Of a stretch of 64,000 bases of DNA, positions 46,465 to 55,336 are shown piece after piece (the first letter of the stretch is position 1; each line of letters opens with the position of its first letter). The stretch lies in contig NZ_LAZU01000031.1 in assembly GCF_000987955.1 (NCBI RefSeq), positions 114,378 to 178,377 on the forward strand. The letters are read 5' to 3'. The notes under the pieces were generated by a model, which was not told the origin of the DNA, did not search any database, and saw only the letters and a program-made list of their open reading frames with translations. This DNA comes from Paenibacillus sp. DMB20 (lineage in GTDB: Bacteria > Bacillota > Bacilli > Paenibacillales > Paenibacillaceae). The translations under genes and the position numbers were made by a program.

Positions 46465-48285
46465 TCAGCCCTCCCTTGTCGATTCCGTGCTCCCGTAAGG
46501 ACGAGAAACAAGCAGCGGCATTGTCATCTGCGCCAACGTCCCGGACTCCATCGGGAGTAGCTCCAAAGCCGCTTCCTGCCGAAACAAAAGCTTGAGCCGA
46601 TCCTGCAAATTATGTATGCCGATCGGCTTGCGCTTGCGCGGTACAGTCTGGACCGCCTTCGCCATCTCCAAACCAACGCCGTTGTCCTCCACCTCAAGAA
46701 CGAGTTGCCCAGACTTCACATACACCCGGATCACAATGCGACCATCTTCGACGGTCTTCGAGAAACCGTGCTGGATCGCGTTCTCTACCAGCGGCTGTAG
46801 CGACAACTTAGGCACGAGAGCGTACTGCAGTTCTGGGTCGTACCGGTCCAGCTCCAGTTCGTAGTGGAAGGCAAACCGACCTTCGTGTCTTACCTGCTGG
46901 ATATGTGCGTAAGCCTTCGCCATGTCGAGCTCGTTGTGCAAATGAATGAGTTCGCTATCGGAATTCAGGCTAGCCTCAAGCAGCGTTCCGAGCGACATGC
47001 AGATCTCAGCTGTTTCCCGATCCCCCTTGGCCAATACGTTCCACTTAATCGTATTCAGCGTATTGAGCAGAAAATGGGGATTCATCTGCTGCAAGAGCAT
47101 CTGGAAGCGGATCGCTTCTTTCTGCCGCTCCTCCAGTTTCAGCCGTTCGATCAGTACGTTAATATCCCCCGTCATCGTGTTGAATGTCTGAGCGAACTCC
47201 AAGATCTCTCCTTCGTATTTGTCTGTCGGAATTGAGACCCGAAACTGCTTGTCAATCATTTCGGACATTTTCATGCGCAGCAGCTGCAGTGGGCGGGTCA
47301 CTCGCGCTAAAAGCGCGAATGTGATCAGGATAAACAAGACGGTAAACAAGAAGAAGGAGGCGAAAAACTGCCGCTTCAACGCCTCGATGTCACCAAATAG
47401 CAGATCCAAAGGAAACTGGCCGACCAAATACAAGCCTACGGAAGGTATCGAGCTTGTATTTAATATATGGGTCCGATTACGATCCACATAGTAAGGCTCT
47501 TTGCCATCGTCTAAGGAGTGGATGATCCTTAAAATGTCACTAGGCACGTACGTATCCGTACGACTTTGAAAAACAACTTTACCCTGACTGTCAACAATGA
47601 AATACTCTTGCTGAATCAGGAATTGACTGACGCTCGAGCGGAGCCATGATTGATAATCAAACTGTACCGCCACAATTCCTTCCGGCCGTCCCGTCTCGTC
47701 GGTCAGCGTCATATAGAATGCCAACTTCGGTTGCTTACGCGGGGTCGGCTGCGGTTGCCCTCCATCTTTGCTCTCGGTCTCGGTTTCCCACACATAGGAC
47801 GCCTCCCCATTCAAAAGAGACCGCACAATTACAGGATTCAGCACAGCATCGGTAGATGGGCTATTCGTATCGACATATTTTCGCCCGGATAGATCAGACA
47901 ACGTATAGTTCACATAAAGGCTTGCCAATCCAAAGTCGTTCTTTAACGATTGCAAGGTCAGCATGATCGGATCGATGGTCGACGAAGCTGTCGTCGGGTT
48001 GGTTTGCATTAAAGACGGATTGCGAAGCCATTCACGAATCGAGGGCTCCTTCTCCAACCGAAGCGAGCTGTAGAACATCAACGATCGAAGGCGTTCGAAA
48101 TTGTCCTTCACCTGATCGAGCTGGTATTGATTCTGTTCGCTGATTCTCTTAACGTATACGCTTTCAATCGTCGAGTAGCTGCGAAGCTGCAGAAAAGAGA
48201 AGGGAATTAGGATGAGAATGAGAAACGACAAAAACAATTTATTCTTTATCGTCTTGGGAAACAGCTTCCGCCATGTGAATCGCAT
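46465..48285 (-). CDS. YesM-type membrane sensor histidine kinase
   Basis: 606 residues. Two membrane helices (about 12-32 and 290-315) flank a large extracytoplasmic dCache-like sensor. A HAMP segment is followed by the His_kinase domain of the LytS/YesM class (LLLQQMNPHFLLNTLNTIKW, acceptor His about 405) and a HATPase_c domain (LVENAIQHGFSKTVEDG, LEVEDNGVGLEMA, IGIHNLQDRLKLLF). It senses an extracellular sugar or the liganded binding protein and phosphorylates the YesN-type regulator. The gene lies 25 bases downstream of the LacI regulator gene, so all three regulators probably share a transcript. Confidence 0.93.
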   Translation of the reverse strand: MRFTWRKLFPKTIKNKLFLSFLILILIPFSFLQLRSYSTIESVYVKRISEQNQYQLDQVKDNFERLRSLMFYSSLRLEKEPSIREWLRNPSLMQTNPTTASSTIDPIMLTLQSLKNDFGLASLYVNYTLSDLSGRKYVDTNSPSTDAVLNPVIVRSLLNGEASYVWETETESKDGGQPQPTPRKQPKLAFYMTLTDETGRPEGIVAVQFDYQSWLRSSVSQFLIQQEYFIVDSQGKVVFQSRTDTYVPSDILRIIHSLDDGKEPYYVDRNRTHILNTSSIPSVGLYLVGQFPLDLLFGDIEALKRQFFASFFLFTVLFILITFALLARVTRPLQLLRMKMSEMIDKQFRVSIPTDKYEGEILEFAQTFNTMTGDINVLIERLKLEERQKEAIRFQMLLQQMNPHFLLNTLNTIKWNVLAKGDRETAEICMSLGTLLEASLNSDSELIHLHNELDMAKAYAHIQQVRHEGRFAFHYELELDRYDPELQYALVPKLSLQPLVENAIQHGFSKTVEDGRIVIRVYVKSGQLVLEVEDNGVGLEMAKAVQTVPRKRKPIGIHNLQDRLKLLFRQEAALELLPMESGTLAQMTMPLLVSRPYGSTESTREG

Positions 48286-48309
48286 ATCTATCCTCCTATC
48301 CCGCCATTC

Positions 48310-49356
48310 CTAACCTTCAAAGTGTTTCAATGGCAATACGGTATTCCCAGTGTAAAAGGCCCCCTGTACAAAGGTATGCTCATAAGGCTTGGATGGATTG
48401 GCGAGGCGCCATAGCATCCGCTCAGCTGCACGGGCTCCAGCCTCCCGGACAACAAGAAAGGGTCGGGTCAAGCCGGGCAGAAGTTCGTTCCGGTCATCCT
48501 CCAAACTGATAAGCGAGCAGTCACCGGGAATGCTTCGCTCTGCGAGACTACAGGCATAATAGATCCAGGCCAAGTCGTATTGAACAGCGCATAAGATTGC
48601 CGTCGGCTTCGTCCGCTTCAGCTTTTCCACCACTTCCGCAATCCATTGCTCTTTATCGCTGATCGCGCCAGTGACATGATCTTCCGAATTTACATTTTGC
48701 CCTGCCTCCTCCATTGCTTCCTTGAAAGCACGCCAACGAATGGAGAACCCCCGGTGCCTTACCGTATCACCAATGTACAAAATACGGGAATGCTTCATCG
48801 ATGCCAAATAGCGAACGGACTGCCAGATAGCGGTTCCAACGTCCCAGATGACGCTGTCCACCTTTTCGGCGGGCATTGGGAAATTAATCATGACACGGGG
48901 AATCTTCAAAGAAAGCAGCAACCGCTCCAACCCCGGCTTGATCGCTGGAGGAATGAAGACTCCATTCCAGTAAGCAACGTTCTGCTGTTCCAACCACTCC
49001 TCGATGACTCCTGCTTCATCGCTCTCAGGAGCGATTAACGTTTGAACCGTATGTCCGAATTCCTGCAGCTTTTCCTGCAGCCCCTGCAGAATCAATTGAT
49101 GCAGCTTGGAAATGTTACCGTTTATGATAAATTTGAACACCCGCGGATTCGCCGAGAAGATCGGGATTTGTTCGACAGCGAAGCCACGTTCCTGTTCCTT
49201 GGTGCGGTAACCTAATCTTCTCGCCGCTTCCAGAACAGCCCTTCTTGTTTCTTCGGACATGCCAGGAAGTCCCCGCAGCGATTTAGACACGGTATGGATC
49301 GTTAAATTTAACTCCGAGGCAATGTCATGGAGCGTTACTTTCTTCTTGATCGGCAT
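48310..49356 (-). CDS. LacI-family transcriptional regulator
   Basis: About 348 residues. The N-terminal LacI helix-turn-helix is clear (VTLHDIASELNLTIHTVSKS, hinge VLEAARRLGY), followed by a periplasmic-binding-like effector domain (about 65-345) with VDSVIWDVGTAIWQSVRYLA and CSLISLEDDRNELLPGLT. The ATG at 49356 is preferred over an upstream TTG/ATG extension because the HTH begins there and GGGGGGAG lies four bases upstream. It faces the FAD oxidoreductase gene across 135 bases and heads the regulator gene set, so it likely controls both directions in response to a sugar. Confidence 0.92.
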   Translation of the reverse strand: MPIKKKVTLHDIASELNLTIHTVSKSLRGLPGMSEETRRAVLEAARRLGYRTKEQERGFAVEQIPIFSANPRVFKFIINGNISKLHQLILQGLQEKLQEFGHTVQTLIAPESDEAGVIEEWLEQQNVAYWNGVFIPPAIKPGLERLLLSLKIPRVMINFPMPAEKVDSVIWDVGTAIWQSVRYLASMKHSRILYIGDTVRHRGFSIRWRAFKEAMEEAGQNVNSEDHVTGAISDKEQWIAEVVEKLKRTKPTAILCAVQYDLAWIYYACSLAERSIPGDCSLISLEDDRNELLPGLTRPFLVVREAGARAAERMLWRLANPSKPYEHTFVQGAFYTGNTVLPLKHFEG

Positions 49357-49491
49357 TAGACTCCCCCCAACATCAATGATTTCAATCAAAAGTGTAAATA
49401 AAAATGTAACTAAAATGAAACTATGAATTAAAGCTTTTTTATAAATATACTGAAACCAAGGCAATTCCACAACTACAAAGAGGTGATCGAT

Positions 49492-51036
49492 ATGTTAGAT
49501 TTTAACAAAATAAAGTACTACGAGCCTTTGGCGTCATCGTCCGATGCGGCCTACAAGACCGATCTATGCATCTACGGCGGTAGCTCAGCCGGAGTAGCAG
49601 CAGCGGTACAAGCCAAACGCATGGGGTTAAACGTTGTGCTCGCAGAATTCGGACACAAGCTGGGAGGCTTGTCCTCCGGCGGTCTTGGCCAAACCGATAT
49701 CGGCAACAAAGCCGCGATTGGAGGCATCTCACGTGAGTTTTACCAAGCAATGGGGCGTCACTACGCTAGTATCGAAGGAGACGGCACACAATGGAACTTC
49801 GAACCTCACGTAGCAGATCATATTTTCCAGGAGTGGGTCGAACAAGATGGGATCACAGTACTGTATGGCCAACGCTTGTCGACTGTTCGCAAGTCGCAAG
49901 GCAAGATCAACAGCATCGTGATGGAGAGCGGCGTTCAGATTGAAGCCGACATGTTTATCGACGCCACTTACGAGGGGGATTTGTTAGCTGCAGCCGGAGT
50001 CTCGTATCATGTAGGCCGTGAAGCGAATTCGGTGTACAAGGAAACGTTGAACGGCGTTCATTTCGGCCATCCGAATCATAATTTCAAAGCATGGGTCGAT
50101 CCCTTTGTTATTCAGGGCAAGCCGGACAGCGGCTTGCTGCACGGTGTATCCGACGCGGCTCCGGGCTATCAGGGCCAAGGGGATCACTGTGTTCAAGCCT
50201 ACAACTTCCGCATCTGCCTGACGAATGATCCTAGCAACCGCCTGCCGTTTCCGGAACCTCCGAACTACGATCCCGGAATGTTTACCCTGCTGGCTCGTTA
50301 TATCGATGCAGGTGTATGGGACTCCCTTCGTCTTCACTCATCGATGCCGAAGAGCAAGACAGATCTGAACAACTTCGGCGGGGTGTCGACCGACTATATC
50401 GGAATGAACTATGAATGGGCTGAAGGCAGCTACGCCCGACGCGAGCAAATATTCCAAGACCATTTGACTTATAATCTGGGCATGCTGTATTTCCTTTGTA
50501 ACGACAGCCGCGTACCTGAGGCCATCCGCAAAGAAGCACGACAATGGGGGTTGCCGGCTGATGAATATACGGAATTCGGAGGCTGGTCTCCACAACTTTA
50601 CATTCGCGAAGCGCGAAGAATGATTTCGGACCTGGTGATGACCGAGGACGACTGTCGTGGCTATCGCAAAGTGTCCGATTCCGTAGGACTCGCCGCTTAT
50701 CAGATGGACTCTCACAACTGCCGGCGCATCGTCATTGATGGCCGTTGTATCAATGAAGGCAACGTTGAGGTTCGGCCTTCCGGCCCCTACCCCATTTCGT
50801 ACCGATCCATCATTCCTAAGGGTGAAGAGTGCCTCAACTTACTGGTGCCTATCTGCCTCTCCTCCTCCCATATCGCGTACGGCTCGATCCGGATGGAGCC
50901 GGTGTTCATGACCCTAGGACAATCGGCTGCTACCGCAGCGGCGTTAGCCATCCAGTACGGCACATCGGTTCAAGATGTCGATTACGCCGAATTGCGCAAT
51001 CGCCTGTTAGAGGACCGACAAGTATTGGAAAGCTAA
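49492..51036 (+). CDS. FAD-dependent oxidoreductase (PF12831 type)
   Basis: About 514 residues. The N-terminal dinucleotide-binding motif is LCIYGGSSAGVAAAVQAKRM (GGSSAG), then GGLSSGGLGQTDIG; FAD contacts continue in FIDATYEGDLLAAAGVSYHV and the C-terminal VFMTLGQSAATAAALA. This family is often annotated near polysaccharide genes (sometimes as xanthan lyase-like) and is thought to oxidise sugars or sugar acids; the reaction is not established. The ATG at 49492 has AGAGGTG six bases upstream. It is transcribed divergently from the LacI regulator gene and ended by a strong terminator, so it forms its own arm of the glycan locus. Confidence 0.87.
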   Translation: MLDFNKIKYYEPLASSSDAAYKTDLCIYGGSSAGVAAAVQAKRMGLNVVLAEFGHKLGGLSSGGLGQTDIGNKAAIGGISREFYQAMGRHYASIEGDGTQWNFEPHVADHIFQEWVEQDGITVLYGQRLSTVRKSQGKINSIVMESGVQIEADMFIDATYEGDLLAAAGVSYHVGREANSVYKETLNGVHFGHPNHNFKAWVDPFVIQGKPDSGLLHGVSDAAPGYQGQGDHCVQAYNFRICLTNDPSNRLPFPEPPNYDPGMFTLLARYIDAGVWDSLRLHSSMPKSKTDLNNFGGVSTDYIGMNYEWAEGSYARREQIFQDHLTYNLGMLYFLCNDSRVPEAIRKEARQWGLPADEYTEFGGWSPQLYIREARRMISDLVMTEDDCRGYRKVSDSVGLAAYQMDSHNCRRIVIDGRCINEGNVEVRPSGPYPISYRSIIPKGEECLNLLVPICLSSSHIAYGSIRMEPVFMTLGQSAATAAALAIQYGTSVQDVDYAELRNRLLEDRQVLES

Positions 51037-51061
51037 TTGCGGCTTGAACGAAAAGAAAAGA

Positions 51062-51107
51062 GGCTATACCAACAGCAGTATGATCTGCTTTTGGTATAGC
51101 CCTTTTT
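51062..51107 (+). terminator. Terminator after the FAD oxidoreductase gene
   Basis: GGCTATACCAA pairs with TTGGTATAGCC (11 bp) and CTTTTTG follows, 25 bases past the stop. Confidence 0.88.
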
Positions 51108-51275
51108 GTATTCTACAAGCGTTCACCCAATGGAGTGAACGGTAATAACAATATCGCCATATATATAATTTTCCTTACTTCAAAACTTTATTTGTTGCTT
51201 CAAAACTATATTGTCTACTTCAAAACATATTTGTCAGCCGATAACTTTTTTTATCACTTGACACAATCGCCCCGC

Positions 51276-53108
51276 TTACTCTACCGTCACGCTCTTCGCC
51301 AGGTTCCGCGGTTTATCCACGTCATGCCCCAACGCAAGGGATGCGTAGTAGGCAAGCAGCTGCAGCGGCACTACGGACAGCGCCGCTGTAAGAATCGGCA
51401 GCGTCTTCGGAATCGCAAAAGCCTGATCCACGGACTTCAGCAGGCTCACGACATGTTCTTCATGCGTGATGACCATGACGTCGGCCCCGCGAGCCTTTAC
51501 TTCCTTGATGTTGCTCACGGTTTTCTCAAGCACGTCCTCCTGTGTTGCCAGGGCGATCACAGGAATGCCTTCCTCGATCAAAGCCAGCGTACCGTGCTTC
51601 AGTTCGCCTGCAGCATAAGCTTCAGAGTGAATATAAGAGATTTCTTTCAGTTTAAGCGAGCCTTCCTGGGCAACGGCGTAATCTTGGCCGCGTCCGATGA
51701 AGAACAAATGCTCATGCTTGGAAATTTGTTCTGCATAGTCTTTAATCGCTTCGGTATTAGCCAGCATCGACTCCACCTGCTCCGGCAGAGCTTCCATCGC
51801 CGCAAGCATCTCGGCTGCGGCATCTTCCGTGACCGTACCGCGAACTTGTGCGAGATACAGACCGAGCAGATAGAACGCGATTAACTGAGAAGTGTAAGCC
51901 TTCGTCGAGGCGACGGCAATTTCCGGACCGGCCAGCGTACCCAGCACATCGTCCGCCTCGCGGGCAATCGAGCTGCCCACTACGTTGGTGATGGCCAGGA
52001 CATGAGCTCCGTTGCGCTTCGCTTCGCGCAGCGCAGCCAGAGTATCCGCCGTTTCGCCGGATTGGCTGACCACGATCACCAGCGTTTCGGGAGTAACAAT
52101 CGGCGAACGGTAGCGGTATTCGGAAGCCACGTCATTTTCAACCGGAATGCGGACCAGCTGTTCAATCACGCTGCGACCAATCAAACCGGCATGATAAGCT
52201 GTACCGCAGGCAACGATCTGTACGTTGCGGATATTGGCGATTTGCTCTTTCGTAAGCTTCAGCTCCGGAAGAACGACCTTACGTCCGCTCTCATCTACGC
52301 GGCCCAGCATCGTATCCCGATAAGCCTTGGGCTGTTCATGAATCTCCTTCAGCATGAAATGGTCAAAACCGCCTTTTTCCGCAGTCACCGCATCCCAATC
52401 GACAGAAATCATTTCCCGAGAAATAAAGTTCCCCTCGATTGTCATCAGTTCGACAGCATCAGCGGTAAGCAATGCCATCTCACCGTCATTCAAAATGTAT
52501 ACGTTACGCGTATATTTCAAAATCGCCGGAATATCAGAACCGATGAAATTCTCACCTTCGCCGAGACCGATAATCAGGGGGCTGGCTTGACGCACAGCGA
52601 CCAGCTTATCAGGCTCGTATTCAGTCAGGACGCCGAGGGCAAAAGCGCCTCTCATGTAAGAAATAGCTTTCTGCACCGCTTTTACGATATCTCCGTCATA
52701 CTCGCGAGCGATCAGGTGGGAAATAACTTCCGTATCCGTCTCGGACACAAAATGATGCCCCTGACCGATCAGCTCTTCCTTTAATTCCAGGTAGTTTTCG
52801 ACAATTCCGTTGTGCACTACCGAGAACTTCTGGCTTTCGTCCGTATGCGGGTGGGAATTCACATCCGATGGTTTACCGTGCGTTGCCCAGCGGGTATGCC
52901 CAATCCCGGCTGTACCGACAAGCGGAGCGTCCTCCAGCTTGGATTCCAGGTTGGCCAGACGTCCCTTCGCTTTGGCGACGCGAAGTCCTTCGTTCGTAAA
53001 AACGGCGATTCCCGCGGAGTCGTAACCGCGATACTCCAACTTTTTCAATCCCTCGATCAGCACCGACTGCGTCTTCTGATTTCCAATATATCCGACAATA
53101 CCACACAT
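51276..53108 (-). CDS. glmS: Glutamine--fructose-6-phosphate aminotransferase (isomerizing)
   Basis: 610 residues, the usual length. It makes glucosamine-6-phosphate from fructose-6-phosphate and glutamine, the first committed step to UDP-GlcNAc and peptidoglycan. The N-terminal glutaminase begins MCGIVGYIG with Cys2 (Cys1 after Met removal) as nucleophile, and has GIGHTRWATHG and HNGIVENY. Two SIS domains follow (IVACGTAYHAGLIGRSVIEQ, VVSQSGETADTLAALREAKR, FIGRGQDYAVAQEGSLKLKE), and the C-terminus ends AKSVTVE as expected. The ATG at 53108 is fixed by the catalytic Cys. Expression is controlled by a glmS ribozyme in the leader. Confidence 0.98.
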   Translation of the reverse strand: MCGIVGYIGNQKTQSVLIEGLKKLEYRGYDSAGIAVFTNEGLRVAKAKGRLANLESKLEDAPLVGTAGIGHTRWATHGKPSDVNSHPHTDESQKFSVVHNGIVENYLELKEELIGQGHHFVSETDTEVISHLIAREYDGDIVKAVQKAISYMRGAFALGVLTEYEPDKLVAVRQASPLIIGLGEGENFIGSDIPAILKYTRNVYILNDGEMALLTADAVELMTIEGNFISREMISVDWDAVTAEKGGFDHFMLKEIHEQPKAYRDTMLGRVDESGRKVVLPELKLTKEQIANIRNVQIVACGTAYHAGLIGRSVIEQLVRIPVENDVASEYRYRSPIVTPETLVIVVSQSGETADTLAALREAKRNGAHVLAITNVVGSSIAREADDVLGTLAGPEIAVASTKAYTSQLIAFYLLGLYLAQVRGTVTEDAAAEMLAAMEALPEQVESMLANTEAIKDYAEQISKHEHLFFIGRGQDYAVAQEGSLKLKEISYIHSEAYAAGELKHGTLALIEEGIPVIALATQEDVLEKTVSNIKEVKARGADVMVITHEEHVVSLLKSVDQAFAIPKTLPILTAALSVVPLQLLAYYASLALGHDVDKPRNLAKSVTVE

Positions 53109-53284
53109 AGTATGATTCCTCCGTTCAATTTCCATAACGAAGCGTGCAAATAGAAACGACTCCATCGTCCTTTCAAGGACGATCGGAAAAAGAACGCGGC
53201 GCACATGTGCGGCATCTTCGGAAGAAAAATGAATTATTCAATTATCAACGTTCAACAAAATCAGACATGATGATGACCGATTGA

Positions 53285-53600
53285 ACCGTCATGAATGCAC
53301 TCTTCTTCCGCCGCATGAAGCCGCGTCTTCGCACACTCATGGTTTAAGTTAGTATGATGGCACCTGCCGGCACGTTGTATGAACGGTCGCCCATTCATTT
53401 TCCGATCCGGCTTACGGCTGGTGCATACTGCCGGGAGGTCCCCGCCGAACATTTCGAACACCCCCACCTCGTCAGCTTGCTCTGCCGATGGCACGCTGCC
53501 TGATAGGTTCTTGCTGCCGACTGTAATCATACAGGTATCTGGCAGTAATCCTTCTATCCGGGCATCCGGCCGTTCCCGCGCAGCATCAAGCTCTGGCGCT
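53285..53600 (-). promoter_or_regulatory. glmS ribozyme/riboswitch
   Basis: The leader of glmS contains the conserved core of the glucosamine-6-phosphate-activated self-cleaving ribozyme. The cleavage-site segment AAGCGCCAGAGC lies at 53600-53589, with cutting expected between 53600 and 53599. Further on are GACGAGGTGGGGGTGTTCGA, TTCGGCGGGGACCTCCCGG and CAGCCGTAAGC. Pairing CATGA/TCATG closes the 3' domain near 53287. Glucosamine-6-phosphate would trigger cleavage and mRNA decay, lowering GlmS. The 3' limit is approximate. Confidence 0.92.
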
Positions 53601-53955
53601 TGTGAATCCTTATAACCTCACGATCCTCGCTTTCTATCTTTGAATGACATTTCTTAATTATATTCATGCGGCACAGGTTTGGCAACTGGACTTGCCACCC
53701 ATCCAAACCGGTCCCCTTCTCTTCTGAAACCTAATCTAAGAAAAATGTCTTATCGCTATACTCCTATGGACACTGACCGCAATTGGCGTTTATTTTCCTG
53801 CGCTATTAAAGAAATTGTACCCCTTTGGGATTCACAATTCTTGATATGAATAGGCCGGTGAAACCTTTTAAAATAGTCCCACCGGCCCAATCACGGCTTA
53901 GCCCCATTTGCCTTTAAAATTGTAACCAGAGCCTTAAACCGAGCCTCGAAACTTC
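53601..53955. other. glmM-glmS intergenic region
   Basis: No coding gene is seen. It should hold the glmS promoter upstream of the ribozyme cleavage site and carries the glmM terminator hairpin. Confidence 0.6.
53853..53887 (-). terminator. Hairpin after glmM
   Basis: GGCCGGTG pairs with CACCGGCC around a 19-base loop, 69 bases past the glmM stop. The following bases are only mildly T-rich. Confidence 0.55.
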
Positions 53956-55296
53956 TTAGGCCAGTTCCCGCTTCACCACATCGGCAATTTGGTTCACATA
54001 ACGGTCCAGCTCATCCTTATCCGGTCCTTCGGCCATCACGCGAATCAGGGATTCCGTGCCCGACGGGCGAACCAGTACGCGTCCGTTGTCTCCCAGCAGC
54101 TTCTCCACTTCAGTAATGGCGGACTCAATACCGGCATTTCCTTCATATTTGCTCTTGTCGCCTACGCGAACGTTCACAAGCACTTGCGGATACTTGCGCA
54201 TGGTGTTTCTAAGCTCGCTGAGCGATTTTCCGGAGGCAACGATCGTATCCACCAACTGGATGCCTGTCAAAATACCGTCTCCGGTTGTATTGTAATCGAG
54301 GAAAATTACGTGGCCAGACTGCTCTCCGCCCAGGTTAAAGCCTCCGCGGCGCATCTCTTCCATCACGTAGCGGTCGCCTACAGCCGTTTTAGCGGTTTTC
54401 AACTTCAGCGTTTCGCAAGCCTTATAAAAGCCGATGTTGCTCATGACGGTCGACACGATGGTGCCTGCCTTCAATTTGCCCGCGCGGTTCATCGCATCGC
54501 CGCAAATGCAAAGGATAAAGTCGCCGTCCACTTCTTCCCCGGCAGGGTCGATGGCAATCAGCCGGTCGGCGTCCCCGTCAAAAGCCAGACCCAAATCGGC
54601 GCCACGGCGAACCACTTCCTCTTTCAGCTTTTCCGGATGGGTGGATCCGCAATGATCGTTAATGTTCAGACCGTTCGGCTCCGCACCGATGGTTATCACA
54701 TCCGCCCCAAGATCGCGGAACAACTTTGGCGCAAGCTCATAGGCGGCTCCATTGGCGCAATCCAGTACGATTTTCAAGCCGTCGAAACGGTTGCTGATCG
54801 TGGTTTTCAAATACTCCAAGTATTTATATTTGGATTCATTGTCTACAATAACCTCGCCCAGGTCTTTACCGATGGGACGTGGCAGCTCGTCTGTTTCCGC
54901 ATCCATCAATTCTTCGATCTTCAATTCGGTTTCATCCGACAGCTTAAAACCGTCTCCGCCGAAAAATTTAATGCCGTTGTCCTCCACCGGATTATGCGAT
55001 GCCGAGATCATGACACCCGCATCGGCTTTTAGCAATCTTGTAATATACGCAACCGCAGGCGTAGATACGATCCCTAAACGGATGACATGCGCGCCGATGG
55101 ATAACAGGCCGGCTACCAGCGATGACTCCAGCATCGCTCCCGATACGCGCGTATCCATTCCGATGACGATGGTCGGTTTCTCTTTATCGCTGGTGAGAAC
55201 GTATCCTCCGCAGCGTCCGATGCTGTATGCTAATTCCGCGGTTAATTCCTTATTGGCAACCCCTCTGACCCCATCTGTTCCAAAATATTTCCCCAT
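53956..55296 (-). CDS. glmM: Phosphoglucosamine mutase
   Basis: 446 residues. It interconverts glucosamine-6-phosphate and glucosamine-1-phosphate, the step after GlmS. N-terminus MGKYFGTDGVRGVANKELTA, phospho-serine loop MISASHNPVEDNGIKFFG (about Ser100), metal-binding AFDGDADRLIAID (about 240) and C-terminal phosphate-binding VLVRPSGTESLIRVM are all present. It is downstream of cdaR and cdaA in the conserved cdaA-cdaR-glmM order, where GlmM is known to bind and restrain CdaA in several Bacillota. Confidence 0.98.
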   Translation of the reverse strand: MGKYFGTDGVRGVANKELTAELAYSIGRCGGYVLTSDKEKPTIVIGMDTRVSGAMLESSLVAGLLSIGAHVIRLGIVSTPAVAYITRLLKADAGVMISASHNPVEDNGIKFFGGDGFKLSDETELKIEELMDAETDELPRPIGKDLGEVIVDNESKYKYLEYLKTTISNRFDGLKIVLDCANGAAYELAPKLFRDLGADVITIGAEPNGLNINDHCGSTHPEKLKEEVVRRGADLGLAFDGDADRLIAIDPAGEEVDGDFILCICGDAMNRAGKLKAGTIVSTVMSNIGFYKACETLKLKTAKTAVGDRYVMEEMRRGGFNLGGEQSGHVIFLDYNTTGDGILTGIQLVDTIVASGKSLSELRNTMRKYPQVLVNVRVGDKSKYEGNAGIESAITEVEKLLGDNGRVLVRPSGTESLIRVMAEGPDKDELDRYVNQIADVVKRELA

Positions 55297-55336
55297 GTTT
55301 CTTTATCTCCTTTTTATCGACTCTTCGTATTATGTT

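Noticed and set aside
53261..53615. Short open frames on both strands upstream of glmS
   Set aside because: They coincide with the glmS ribozyme, whose conserved core explains the sequence better than a protein.
53989..55032. 347-codon plus-strand open frame
   Set aside because: Antisense to glmM, which has all its catalytic motifs; composition is that of a shadow frame.
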